Positions 1-8,665 of a stretch of DNA of 64,000 nucleotides are shown piece after piece; position 1 is the stretch's first letter, and every line of letters starts with the position of its first letter. The notes beneath the pieces were generated by a model. The model did no database searches. It saw only the letters and a program-made list of their open reading frames with translations, and was not told where the DNA came from. Position numbers and translations under genes: made by a program. The stretch covers positions 1-64,000 of the forward strand of contig NZ_JAPCKJ010000001.1 of assembly GCF_034439435.1 (NCBI RefSeq), in the 5' to 3' direction. This stretch comes from Sarcina sp034439435. GTDB lineage: Bacteria > Bacillota > Clostridia > Clostridiales > Clostridiaceae.

Positions 1-640
1 TTCTTCTCCTACTATTGTTACCTTAGAATTTCCACTTAGACTTCCTATTACCTTACTACTTGTGCTAGCTCCTTCTCTTACATTTAGAGCACTACTTACA
101 TTTACTATTCCTGTCTTATTAGTAGTTTCCGGTTTTTCTGGTTCAGTTGGTTTTTCTGGCTCTGTTGTATTTCCTTCATCTTTAATATCCTTAATATATT
201 CCTTAGCTACATAGCCATATGAACCTTTATATTCTATTTTATAGAATGAACCTTCTTCTCCTACGATTGTTACCTTAGAATTTCCACTTAGGCTTCCTAT
301 TACCTTACTACTTGTGCTAGCTCCATCTCTTACATTTAAAGCGCTGCTTACATTTACTATTCCTGTCTTATTAGTAGCTTCCGGTTTTTCTGGTTCAGTT
401 GGTTTTTCTGGCTCTGTTGTATTTCCTTCATTCTTAATATCCTTAATATATTCCTTAGCTACATAGCCATATGAATCTTTGTATTCTATCTTATAGAATG
501 AACCTTCTTCTCCTACTATTGTAACTTTTGTATTTCCACTTAAGCTTCCAATTACTTTACTACTTGTACTTGCACCGGCCCTTACATTTAAAGAGCTACT
601 TACATTTACTATTCCAGTTTTACTATAAGCTCTAACAGCC
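1..640 (-). repeat. 252-bp in-frame tandem repeat (SH3b plus linker)
   Basis: The string TTCTTCTCCTAC starts at 1, 253 and 505, giving a 252-bp (84-codon) unit that is nearly identical between copies. One unit encodes one SH3b domain plus the TEPEKP linker. About 2.5 copies are inside the window and the array continues to the left. Such units can change copy number by recombination. Confidence 0.9.
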
Positions 641-1557
641 ATAAGTATTGGTTCAGCCTTAGGCTGAACTTTAACTTCTTCTTTCTTAGGTTCATCAGCC
701 TTTTTTTCTACGACTTCTACAGCTTTATTTTCTTGAACCTTTTTATTTTTTACTTCTGCATCATTCTGTTCTTGAATTTTATTGTCACTTATATCCTTTG
801 ATATATATTTAGCATAAACATACCCATATGATCCATTAAATTCTATTTTATAAAATCCATTACTTTCAGTTATTATATTAACCTTTTCTCCACCCTTTAA
901 ACTTCCCATTATTCTACTATTGTTTGTAGCAGCTTGTCTAACATTTAAAGATGTATTTATATTAACTTTTCCAGTTCCTTCAACTGATTCTTTTTTGACT
1001 TCTTTAGCATCATTTTTTTCATATGAAATTAAACTTACGTATGAACTTGACACATATGCTCTTCTTCCATTGAAATCAATTTTATACCAACCATCAATTT
1101 CTTTATCTAAGACATTTACTTTGTCATTCTTATGTAATGTTCCAATCACTTGACCATTTTCATTTGGACTAGTTCTTACATTTAATTGGTTAGCAGAAAT
1201 TAAACCAACATTTTTTTGATTTAATTCATCACCTAATATTCTTATGTCCTTAGCTTGTACATAACCAACATAGTCTTTATAAGAAACCTTACACCAATCA
1301 TTTGATATTTTATCTATTATGTTAACTCTAGCACCACTAGGTATTGAAGTTATTATTTCATGAGAAGAATCTGTGCCTTTTCTTAACCCTAATGCTTCTG
1401 ATGAAATAATTTCTCCAAGAACATTTCCTTTGGATTCATTAATATTTTTCACTTCATTTATTGGTTCCGCATGTACTTTTATATTAGATGCACAAACAAG
1501 TGTCCCTGTTCCAATTACAGTTCCTATTATAAGACAACTTAATCTATTTCTATTCAT
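1..1557 (-). CDS. Secreted SH3b-repeat protein, C-terminus beyond window
   Basis: The reading frame is open from the ATG at 1557 to the window edge (519 codons). AAGGAG lies 7 nt before the start. Residues 1-31 form a signal peptide (MNRNRLSC, hydrophobic core, cleavage near VHAEP). At least six bacterial SH3 domains follow, each with an LNVR- or LGLR-type opening and a YGYV-like end; the last is cut by the edge. Between SH3 domains 3 and 4 is a Lys/Glu-rich linker; later linkers are TEPEKP repeats. SH3b domains usually bind peptidoglycan, so a wall-associated enzyme such as an NlpC/P60 or glucosaminidase protein is likely, but the catalytic part would lie outside the window. A secreted cell-wall role is well supported; the enzyme class is not. 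Confidence 0.85.
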   Translation of the reverse strand, partial: MNRNRLSCLIIGTVIGTGTLVCASNIKVHAEPINEVKNINESKGNVLGEIISSEALGLRKGTDSSHEIITSIPSGARVNIIDKISNDWCKVSYKDYVGYVQAKDIRILGDELNQKNVGLISANQLNVRTSPNENGQVIGTLHKNDKVNVLDKEIDGWYKIDFNGRRAYVSSSYVSLISYEKNDAKEVKKESVEGTGKVNINTSLNVRQAATNNSRIMGSLKGGEKVNIITESNGFYKIEFNGSYGYVYAKYISKDISDNKIQEQNDAEVKNKKVQENKAVEVVEKKADEPKKEEVKVQPKAEPILMAVRAYSKTGIVNVSSSLNVRAGASTSSKVIGSLSGNTKVTIVGEEGSFYKIEYKDSYGYVAKEYIKDIKNEGNTTEPEKPTEPEKPEATNKTGIVNVSSALNVRDGASTSSKVIGSLSGNSKVTIVGEEGSFYKIEYKGSYGYVAKEYIKDIKDEGNTTEPEKPTEPEKPETTNKTGIVNVSSALNVREGASTSSKVIGSLSGNSKVTIVGEE

Positions 1558-2083
1558 AATTAATCTCCTTTTTAAAAGAATTAATATTTTATAACAATTA
1601 GATTTACAAAATAATAATTATACAAATATTTCATTTAAATGAAAAATAATGCAAGTTTTAATAATTATTACATACTACTCATAATCTTTCCAATATTATT
1701 ATACTTCTAAAAACAAAATTAGCCAATAATTATAAAACAAATCTTTTTTAAATTCTACCTTTTTTATTTACTAAATACATTTATTTAAATATTATTATTA
1801 GAGAATAATATTTATTTACATTTTAATCTATTTATATATACTTTTTTATTTTCTTTTAATATACAATAATAAACTTCATTAAACTTAATTTATTTTTATC
1901 TATAAATAATATTAATAAACTTTTGTTTAGTAACCCTAAAGTATATAAATAGATACTTTAGGTGCCTATATTATAAACCTTAGATAAAATAACTTTCATA
2001 AATTGAAGAACATATTATTTTCATTCTTCAATGCACTTTCTATTATTTTAAAGTTTTAATCTTTTAATTTTTTTCGTAAAAAA

Positions 2084-2140
2084 AGTAGTGTAGTTACTCT
2101 AAAATTAATTAAAGTAATCTACACTACTATATATATTTTT
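2084..2140 (+). terminator. Probable hairpin terminator
   Basis: AGTAGTGTAGTTACT (2084-2098) pairs with AGTAATCTACACTACT (2113-2128) with one bulge. T-rich sequence follows on the plus strand (to 2140) and A-rich sequence precedes it, so it could work in either direction. No obvious gene reads into it from the left. Confidence 0.4.
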
Positions 2141-2170
2141 ATAAAAAACTAGTTTTTATTGTTCCCTAAT

Positions 2171-2494
2171 AAAAAAGTTCCGAAAGTAAAATCAAGCAAA
2201 AATCAGTAGTTATTCACAGGTATTTTGGAGCTAAATCATAATAAAGTTCCGAAAAAATTTCATGCATTAATCAATCAAATTCATCCACTACGCGCGAGCG
2301 AAAAACTCTTTTAATTATTGCCTATAAATCCTTTATTCATGCTATTCTTCATACATTAATCTTAATCATTTTAATCAATCTATTATCTCTTCATATTTAA
2401 TTTCAGGCATAAAAAAAAGACCAACTCAGAAGCACTTACGTGCCTCCAGGCTAGTCCATATTCTGAACTTTATTATTTCGTTCGGAACTTTTTT
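2171..2494. repeat. 14-bp perfect inverted repeat pair flanking 0.3 kb
   Basis: AAAAAAGTTCCGAA at 2171-2184 is the exact reverse complement of 2481-2494. A third copy of the core AAAGTTCCGAAA sits at 2243-2254. The segment is non-coding and ends just beyond the stop codon of the HEPN gene. Confidence 0.6.
2410..2456 (-). terminator. Terminator of the HEPN gene
   Basis: On the minus strand GACTAGC (2450-2456) pairs with GTTGGTC (2419-2425), with an inner stem GCAC-GTAA-GTGC, followed by eight T (2411-2418). It lies about 50 bases after the stop of the gene at 2508. The primary sequence resembles the hairpin at 4726-4767. Confidence 0.8.
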
Positions 2495-2507
2495 TAGTGA
2501 ATGTCGA

Positions 2508-4460
2508 TTATATATATAAATATCTTGGATATGCAATATTACCTATTCCAAACTCAACTATAATATCTTCTATTTCACTTTTTTGTTTTATTATTTCTTC
2601 TTCTAATTTCTGAATTTCTAACTTATTAGCTTCATCTTTTTTATTGCTTAAGTCTCTTAATGTATATCCTTGTTTTTTTATGTTCTCATATTTTTTACTA
2701 GTAAGATTCTTTAAATATTGAATATCTTGTATATAGGTATTATAAGTAACTATAATTGAATTTAACACCTCTTCTATAGTAAGCTCTTCATTACGTTTTA
2801 TATGATGGATTAATGTACCTAATATGCAATTTATATAGTATCTTAACATTAAAATTTTATTTTCTATATTCTTGTCCACAATTCCACCATTATGCACCAA
2901 ATCATTTCTAAGCCTATAAATTGTAGTAATATTATGTCTTATAGCTTCTTCATCAAATATAATTTTATCCAATAACTCTCTAGGATTCTTTAACCAAGTA
3001 TTCAAATCCACTACACTTTTGTTTATTATTACATTTGATTGTGTACACTCATATAATTTACTACCAGTTTCTTCTTTCATTAAGAATAGAGCAAATTTCT
3101 CTTTATCATATTTTTTATCATTTAAAACAGATTTACAGTTTGTTAATTCTGGTATATCAATCTTATTTTTATTTATAAGTGGAAGTATACTATCCCATAA
3201 ATTATTCATTTCCCTCTTAATCGAGTACATAACTATAAGCTTAGGAATTATTTCTGTTATTTTTCCAATTATTGATTTTGAATCATAAAATCTCAAAATA
3301 TTCTCTAAAGCACTCCATGCATTTAATAATCTGTTTTCTGATGTATCGTTAGAAAGCTTTTGTACGATATTTATTACTCTCTCTATATCCTTAATAGTTC
3401 TATTATTATGATTTTTCTCACGTAAATAAATAAATTCTTGTATATCCTCTTTTTCTCTTTCATTAACATACTTTGAATAATCTTGTGTTCCCTTCAAGTC
3501 CAAAATAGTATTTTCTACATAACAGCCTGTAATAGGCATTGCACCTATTGATGTGTCAAACGCTTTATATACTTCTATATAATTTTCAATTGTACTCGTA
3601 GCAACTTGTACTGCTTTTATTTCATCACACGCTATTATATCAGCCTTAAGACACACTGACTTAGGTGTTACTTTAAATTTATTATTCGTAGGTATCTCAC
3701 TTTCTGATAATACACAATACTCAATATTGTCTATTGTTTTTTTATTATTCTCAAGGACATACTTTTTCAACGAATCCGGTAAATTAATGCTTATCTTAAC
3801 TTCAAATTTCTTTTTATTATTTTCAGATAATTCCTTAAACTTTTCTATATAATTCTGTAATTCCTCTTCATCCTTAGCTTTATTAATATCATCATTATTG
3901 AAATTTTGTTTATACCAACTCTTCAAATAAGAAAGAGAATAGCCTTCAAATAACAACTCACTTACATAATAATCTACTAATATCTCAACATCTTTAAATG
4001 TCCTATCAAATTTATTATGTATATCAATTAAGCAATTAAGTATATTATAATTCTTCACTTTTTTACGAAATGAGCTTAAGCAAGAATATAAAATTTTATT
4101 ACTTTTTTCCCTTTCAGATGTCTTTGTTACATCACCTGATTTTTCTAAATTAATTTGTTCTATAGCTGATTCTATAAGCGGTATAATTAATTGAATATCT
4201 TTAGAAAATTCTTTATTTTTATTTAACGGTATATTATGCAATGTAAACAATATACACTCCAGCAATGCTTTCTTTCCATTTAATAGTTTTTTCACATCAC
4301 TACTATTTAGTCTTATATTCATTTCTAAGTCTATATAGTCTTCAAGCAAACTTCTAAGACTTTGTATTTTTTTATTTTCTATTTTACAGTACTTATTAAA
4401 AAAATATTCTTGCACTCCATATAAAAAATATTTATGTGCATTCATTTTATATCTATCCAT
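2508..4460 (-). CDS. HEPN-domain protein (ApeA-like), putative defence RNase
   Basis: 650 residues, start ATG at 4460 with GGAG 6 nt upstream. The C-terminal part has the HEPN signature: AWSALENILRFY, then about 150 residues later RLRNDLVHNGG, which contains the R-x4-H motif (R518, H523) of HEPN ribonucleases. The arrangement resembles the ApeA-like HEPN family, whose known members act in phage defence. The N-terminal about 300 residues are helical and I do not recognise them; residues 580-640 look like a coiled coil. There is no signal peptide or membrane segment. It has its own promoter candidate and terminator, so it is transcribed apart from the RES operon upstream. RNA cleavage and defence are inferred from motif and context only. 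Confidence 0.65.
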   Translation of the reverse strand: MDRYKMNAHKYFLYGVQEYFFNKYCKIENKKIQSLRSLLEDYIDLEMNIRLNSSDVKKLLNGKKALLECILFTLHNIPLNKNKEFSKDIQLIIPLIESAIEQINLEKSGDVTKTSEREKSNKILYSCLSSFRKKVKNYNILNCLIDIHNKFDRTFKDVEILVDYYVSELLFEGYSLSYLKSWYKQNFNNDDINKAKDEEELQNYIEKFKELSENNKKKFEVKISINLPDSLKKYVLENNKKTIDNIEYCVLSESEIPTNNKFKVTPKSVCLKADIIACDEIKAVQVATSTIENYIEVYKAFDTSIGAMPITGCYVENTILDLKGTQDYSKYVNEREKEDIQEFIYLREKNHNNRTIKDIERVINIVQKLSNDTSENRLLNAWSALENILRFYDSKSIIGKITEIIPKLIVMYSIKREMNNLWDSILPLINKNKIDIPELTNCKSVLNDKKYDKEKFALFLMKEETGSKLYECTQSNVIINKSVVDLNTWLKNPRELLDKIIFDEEAIRHNITTIYRLRNDLVHNGGIVDKNIENKILMLRYYINCILGTLIHHIKRNEELTIEEVLNSIIVTYNTYIQDIQYLKNLTSKKYENIKKQGYTLRDLSNKKDEANKLEIQKLEEEIIKQKSEIEDIIVEFGIGNIAYPRYLYI

Positions 4461-4478
4461 AATTTCTCCAATCCTTAT

Positions 4479-4507
4479 TTGACATTTCTGAAATATTACA
4501 TTATAAT
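4479..4507 (+). promoter_or_regulatory. Consensus sigma-A promoter for a small RNA
   Basis: TTGACA at 4479-4484, spacer of exactly 17 bases, TATAAT at 4502-4507: a perfect match to the housekeeping consensus. It points away from the HEPN gene, and no open reading frame follows before the hairpin at 4575-4640. Confidence 0.75.
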
Positions 4508-4513
4508 AATAGC

Positions 4514-4650
4514 ATAAACAAAGAAATTATAGTATTTATTTTATATATTTTGAATATAATAATATTGCAAATGTTATAGGTGTTTCATATGTGATAAGTG
4601 GGCTACAAGCGTAGATTCCCTGCATTATGAAAACACCTTTTTATATTTTT
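4514..4650 (+). ncRNA. Putative small RNA ending in a nested hairpin
   Basis: Predicted transcript of about 135 nt from the promoter at 4479-4507. The first 60 nt are AT-rich and unstructured. The 3' part folds as an outer stem AGGTGTTTCATA / TATGAAAACACCT and an inner stem GGGCTAC-AAGC-GTAG-AUU-CCC, then a T-rich tail (CCTTTTTATATTTTT) typical of a terminator. ATGs in this stretch meet a stop at once. Boundaries are predicted from sequence only. It could be a regulator of the flanking toxin-like genes or a stand-alone sRNA; no known Rfam family is recognised. Confidence 0.5.
4526..4554 (-). promoter_or_regulatory. Promoter candidate for the HEPN gene
   Basis: On the minus strand TTCAAA (4549-4554), 17-base spacer, TATAAT (4526-4531), about 65 bases before the HEPN start. 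It overlaps the start region of the plus-strand small RNA, so the two transcription units face away from each other and could interfere. Confidence 0.45.
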
Positions 4651-4725
4651 ACATATTATCTTATTTCTCTAATCATCTTTTACTTCTATTTATTCCACAA
4701 ATATGTTATAGACACTATATGATAA

Positions 4726-4767
4726 GGGCTAAACTTAGAAGCACCAATAAACTTCCAAGCTAGTCCC
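4726..4767 (-). terminator. Hairpin after the RES gene
   Basis: Minus strand GGGACTAGCTTGGAAG pairs imperfectly with CTTCTAAGTTTAGCCC, 29 bases beyond the RES stop. The T-tract is poor (TTATC), so termination would be weak. It shares sequence (GGACTAGC-TGGA, GTGCTTCT-AGTT) with the hairpin at 2410-2456. Confidence 0.45.
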
Positions 4768-4795
4768 ACTTTTCTCAATCTCAAGAAAATCTTTA

Positions 4796-6049
4796 TTATT
4801 TATTAGATACTTCTATACTTATAATATCCAAGTCTTTATTTTTCTCATAATTATTAAATAAAGCATAATCTATAGAAATATCATCTTTAGTAGACTTATA
4901 TACAATACCATCAAAACCAACTTGTAAACAAATAGCTGATACAATATTACTTAATATATACTGTTCTTTATATGTAGAACTTTCATCAACTAAGCTCTCA
5001 TCAATTAATCCTGAATATTCTCCTTTAAATATATAATTGATAGGGAAAAGATTGAATTCCTTATGCGTGATTATTCTCGCAACATTGTAACATTTATTTT
5101 CATCTAGAAAAACTTCTTTTTTCAAAACATCTATATTATTCGCACAATAAAGTACACTAGTACCTATATCATTATATCTCCCATGATTTGTAATATTAAA
5201 TGGAGGTTCCCACATTTCATCTTTTGATAACATTACTCCAATATTTTCTGTTCTAGCTCTAAAAATCATTCTATTAGGAGTAAGTAAATAACCTATTCTA
5301 TTATCAAATAACTTCTGAATAAATCTCTCAAGTTTAGCAAAAGTTTCGTTCCTAGCAACAAATGTTTTATTTTTAAGATATTCTTCTTTTAAATTTATAA
5401 GCTCCTTGATTGAAAATGAGTTAGCTAATCCATGAATATCATTCTTTATTTCCACTAATTCATCACCATAAAACTTATGATTAAATCTATCAATATCAGA
5501 TTCTCTATAGACTTCAGTATAAATATCAAATTTTCCATAATCAATTTTATCATCATAATTTTCTCCAGAGCCATTAAGACAATTAGGGCAATAAACATAA
5601 TCAACTATTTGTTCATAATATTGATTCCAAAAATCATCATCATAGCAGAACAAATCATTTAATATATCTTCAATAGGAGTAGAAGTGTCATATTCATCAA
5701 AAATTTCTTCTGGGTTATCCTCTTTATCACAATAACACCTCTCAATTGATTCATGTATTTCTTCTATTTGAGCACCTTCTCCACATTCCTTGCAACATTT
5801 TATTTCATCTGTGACCAACTTTCCCATAAACTCTAATATTTCATCCATGAAATTTTCCTCATCATCAATATAGCATTCATCTTGTACTATCGTAGCGCCA
5901 CAATTATCACAAATACATTCTTCATCTGCAATTTCTAATGAATCATCTAAAATTCTAGACACCTTTAATACTTCTTGTGGATTATACAAAACTAAATACT
6001 TCTCTATGTTCAACCAAAACTTATATTCACTACATCTATAACAAATCAT
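4796..6049 (-). CDS. RES-domain protein with Cys-rich N-terminus, putative NAD-degrading toxin
   Basis: 417 residues. The C-terminal half carries RES-family features: FRAR (263-266), GRYND (290-294) followed by the strand SVLYCAN, YILSN (364-368, the family's conserved Ser region), and GFDGIVYKS (378-386). RES toxins consume NAD+ by phosphorolysis or hydrolysis. Residues 1-160 contain many Cys, with CxxC pairs at 3/6, 47/50, 86/89 and 154/157, suggesting zinc-binding knuckles; this fits the N-terminal domain found on longer HEPN/RES-type proteins. The start at 6049 has AGGGGG 6 nt upstream and lies 17 nt after the stop of the gene at 6067, so the two form an operon. No ParS/MbcA-type Xre antitoxin gene is next to it. 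NAD degradation is inferred from the family. Confidence 0.7.
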   Translation of the reverse strand: MICYRCSEYKFWLNIEKYLVLYNPQEVLKVSRILDDSLEIADEECICDNCGATIVQDECYIDDEENFMDEILEFMGKLVTDEIKCCKECGEGAQIEEIHESIERCYCDKEDNPEEIFDEYDTSTPIEDILNDLFCYDDDFWNQYYEQIVDYVYCPNCLNGSGENYDDKIDYGKFDIYTEVYRESDIDRFNHKFYGDELVEIKNDIHGLANSFSIKELINLKEEYLKNKTFVARNETFAKLERFIQKLFDNRIGYLLTPNRMIFRARTENIGVMLSKDEMWEPPFNITNHGRYNDIGTSVLYCANNIDVLKKEVFLDENKCYNVARIITHKEFNLFPINYIFKGEYSGLIDESLVDESSTYKEQYILSNIVSAICLQVGFDGIVYKSTKDDISIDYALFNNYEKNKDLDIISIEVSNK

Positions 6050-6066
6050 TTATATCCCCCTCCCAT

Positions 6067-7671
6067 TTATATACAATTCCTCTGCTGAAATTCAGCATTT
6101 TCAAACCCTTCATTATTTTTTCCGATGACTGCATTTCCAAAAAAGAATTCATTATTATATAAAAATTGATTCTTATTTAATCCTTCTAAGGCAAATCTAT
6201 AACATAACTGATAATCTATGTCACAGATACTCTTACTAATCATATCAATTGTCGGCATCATATCATATATATATCTACATTCATCTAGTACAAACATATC
6301 TGTGAACATACGTGTTGATTTCGCCTTATATGTCCACCTTTTTGTTTCTTTCACATTTATATGATACGGAACTGTAATTTGACCTATAAGTACTCCTATG
6401 ATACTTTGGAATGTAAATACATCGCAAAACTGTGGTGCAATTTTGCTATAATTTAAATTATAAATTTTCTTTAGTTTTTTTGAATAATACTTACTTTTCT
6501 CCGCAAAAATCAAATAATAAATTAGTTCTATATTATTTATTAATTCATTATTTCCATCAACAACTTGATTAAGAAATGATTTTGCAAATTCTATAAAACT
6601 CTCGCTAAATATATTTGTTAAGTCTTTATCGGATAGATTATTTATATTTGAATTATCTTTAATAATTGAAAATGTCCATGGTATAGGGAAAAGTTCTGTA
6701 GCTGAACTAAGCCATCCTCCACAATCATAATCATCGTCATTAGACAGCTCCTCCTCACTGTCATTATATTGTTCTAAACTTTGTAAAGCTTTTTTTTTAT
6801 CCTCTTTACTCATTTGAAAAAACATATCAAAATATCCTTTATTACTTGCTATCTTTGAGTATGGTACTATTACACCACACAAATCCATAATAAATCTTGA
6901 TATAAACTCTCCATAATAAAATTCCAAATTATTCTTCACTCTATCATACATCTGATTTATATTAATTCCATCTTCACTAATACAAATATTATTTGTTATA
7001 AATTCTTTAGGATATAGATACAAAGTTGCTAATTTGGCTAAGTTATCGCGTCCTAATTCATCTTGCTCTTGTGATGGCAAAGCAAAATTAGTTATAAGTA
7101 CTCCAGGTGAATTAATCACATGCTCTTTTATCAATCTTAAAAGAGAGATTATACTTTTGTTCTTATTTTCTTTAACCATTAACGGTCCGCAAAAATCCAA
7201 GTAAACTATGTCAAATTTGATAGGCATGTCACATGCAAAACTTTCTATCTTTCCCTTATAAATTTTTGCTTTTGGAAACTTTTCCATAAGATTACTAACA
7301 GCTTGATTATATAATTTTTTATCTGACTCAAATGCCCATATATTTTCTTCTAATATTCCATTATCTATTAACTCTTTTATATCATTTTCAGGATTTGGAC
7401 CTGCTAAAAAAGCGACCTTCAAATTGCTTACTTCTTTTTTCCCTAATAAAGAAGTATAATATCTTTCCCAAGAGTTAATCGTACTATCAGTTAACTTACT
7501 TGCTGTATCTTTTTCTTCTTGATGAAAAGATTTTTTAATAATATGGTTCTTGATTTTTCTTATATTATTAGCATTAGTTATAGTACTTTCTGCTCTTCTA
7601 TCTACCAAGATTTTAATAGCATTAGTTATAACTTCTTTTCTAATAGTTCTTTTTTCCGGTTCATTATACAT
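6067..7671 (-). CDS. Rossmann-fold, methyltransferase-like protein paired with the RES gene
   Basis: 534 residues, ATG with AAGGTGG 7 nt upstream. Residues 80-165 follow the order of a class I methyltransferase core: VAFLAGPNPENDIKEL (86-101, in place of GxGxG), IWAFESD (111-117, acidic end of strand 2), FDIVYLDFCGP (153-163, in place of the D/N-PPY motif). The atypical motif I makes SAM binding uncertain. The C-terminal 300 residues match nothing I know and include an acidic stretch (SEEELSNDDDYD). It is the first gene of a two-gene operon with the RES protein, in an island with a broken integrase. It may modify or sense a target, or restrain the RES protein; the function is unknown. Confidence 0.55.
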   Translation of the reverse strand: MYNEPEKRTIRKEVITNAIKILVDRRAESTITNANNIRKIKNHIIKKSFHQEEKDTASKLTDSTINSWERYYTSLLGKKEVSNLKVAFLAGPNPENDIKELIDNGILEENIWAFESDKKLYNQAVSNLMEKFPKAKIYKGKIESFACDMPIKFDIVYLDFCGPLMVKENKNKSIISLLRLIKEHVINSPGVLITNFALPSQEQDELGRDNLAKLATLYLYPKEFITNNICISEDGININQMYDRVKNNLEFYYGEFISRFIMDLCGVIVPYSKIASNKGYFDMFFQMSKEDKKKALQSLEQYNDSEEELSNDDDYDCGGWLSSATELFPIPWTFSIIKDNSNINNLSDKDLTNIFSESFIEFAKSFLNQVVDGNNELINNIELIYYLIFAEKSKYYSKKLKKIYNLNYSKIAPQFCDVFTFQSIIGVLIGQITVPYHINVKETKRWTYKAKSTRMFTDMFVLDECRYIYDMMPTIDMISKSICDIDYQLCYRFALEGLNKNQFLYNNEFFFGNAVIGKNNEGFENAEFQQRNCI

Positions 7672-7729
7672 TTTTATACCACCTTTTCTGAAAGATACTT
7701 AGTTATTTTAAAACAGAAGATATGCATTA
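7672..7729. other. Short upstream region of the methyltransferase-like gene
   Basis: Holds the ribosome binding site. A TATAAT at about 7730-7735 (minus strand) has no good -35 hexamer, so the promoter is uncertain. Confidence 0.3.
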
Positions 7730-8110
7730 TTATAAAATGCACACTCTCATAATAATACTATCTATCCATATATTGTTCAACAAATCATAAGTTTCTTCTA
7801 TGTTCAGTAATATTTCTACTGTTTTATCCCAATCATCCTAAATTGCTCCCATTCGTGCATTTCCGGATATTTTTCTTTAACCCATTTAATCCTTCTTTGC
7901 TGAAATTGCTCTACTGATTCTACATTTTCTTCAAGAAATCTCTTGGTACCTTCTAGCTTATCCAAATACTTTGAAAGCAAATACTATTTTTCTATCTTCC
8001 TACCTACAAGATACACGTTGAGGCTTATCTTCTGATAATAATATTTCTTCTACAGCTACTTTACATAGCTTTACCATTTCCTCATCTCTTTTAATCCAAT
8101 CTAATATATA
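7730..8110 (-). pseudogene. Degraded hypothetical gene
   Basis: Protein-like stretches appear in different minus-strand frames: ILDWIKRDEEMVKLCKVAV, then a stop, then KYLDKLEGTKRFLEENVESV leading into QRRIKWVKEKYPEMHEWEQF, then after another frame change DWDKTVEILLNIEETYDLLN ending near 7730. At least one stop and two frameshifts interrupt what was probably one gene of about 125 codons. I do not recognise the family. It marks decay in the island. Confidence 0.55.
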
Positions 8111-8135
8111 TGTAAAAAAATAGAGAATATAGATT

Positions 8136-8329
8136 TTACTCTATATTCTCTAAAAACCAAATATCTTCCACAGCTCTATTTAATACTTTCGCTATTCTTA
8201 AAGCCTCCTCTACCGGTGGCTTACTACGATTCTTTTCCCAATTAGAATAAGTCTTTAAATTTACCCCTATCCTGAATCCATTAGAAACTCTCTCATTCTT
8301 ATTTCTCTAAGTCGATTTTTTATTCCCAT
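8136..8329 (-). pseudogene. Frameshifted XRE-family HTH regulator
   Basis: The ATG at 8329 reads MGIKNRLREIR and stops after MDSG; a +1 shift restores GVNLKTYSNWEKNRSKPPVE and then EALRIAKVLNRAVEDIWFLE, ending at 8136. NLKTYSNWEKNRSKPP is the recognition-helix region of Cro/CI-type regulators. The span is not a multiple of three, consistent with one indel. About 65 residues when intact. It may once have regulated the island. Confidence 0.65.
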
Positions 8330-8362
8330 AAGAAATACTTGCTCCTTAAGAAATACTTAATA

Positions 8363-8665
8363 TTATTTCATAATTTCCCTTATTCCTTCTTCATAATTAA
8401 AATCTGATATTAGTATTTGTCTTTTTTTGATAACTTCAGATTTTAAAGATCCTTCTAGTTTGCTAATAAGAAATTCTTCTTTAAATTTAATTAGCTCTAT
8501 AATAGATTCTTGAGCTTCATTTAAGACTGATTTATCAAATGTATCCATACTACTCAATTTGTTAATAAGCTCTTCTATCTTATTAAATTTACTAAACATC
8601 CAACAATAATTATTTTGAACAATATCATAATTTATCAATAATAAATTTTCATCTTTCTTTCTCAT
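8363..8665 (-). CDS. Small hypothetical helical protein
   Basis: 100 residues, charged and helical throughout (for example EAQESIIELIKFKEEFLISK), no membrane segment. AGGGAT lies about 8 nt before the ATG. Family not recognised. It sits between the broken XRE regulator and the integrase remnant, so it probably belongs to the same mobile remnant. It may be intact, but expression is uncertain. Confidence 0.5.
   Translation of the reverse strand: MRKKDENLLLINYDIVQNNYCWMFSKFNKIEELINKLSSMDTFDKSVLNEAQESIIELIKFKEEFLISKLEGSLKSEVIKKRQILISDFNYEEGIREIMK

Larger units (their letters stand above)
1558..2507. other. Non-coding stretch with several inverted repeats
   Basis: No convincing gene in about 950 bases. 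It holds the promoter side of the SH3 protein, a perfect 10-bp inverted repeat (CCTAAAGTAT, 1935-1962), a longer hairpin at 2084-2128, a 14-bp inverted repeat pair at 2171-2184 and 2481-2494, and the terminator of the HEPN gene (2410-2456). A short GC-rich patch (CGCGCGAGCG, about 2291-2300) stands out from the AT-rich background. Confidence 0.6.
4461..4795. other. Intergenic region with divergent promoters and a small RNA
   Basis: No open reading frame. It contains a consensus plus-strand promoter (4479-4507), the putative small RNA (4514-4650), a minus-strand promoter candidate for the HEPN gene (4526-4554), and a hairpin after the RES gene (4726-4767). Confidence 0.6.

Noticed and set aside
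6049..8136. Xre-RES toxin-antitoxin pair
   Set aside because: The HTH remnant is of the ordinary Cro/CI type, is frameshifted and is separated from the RES gene by other genes, so it is not the ParS/MbcA-type antitoxin of RES modules.
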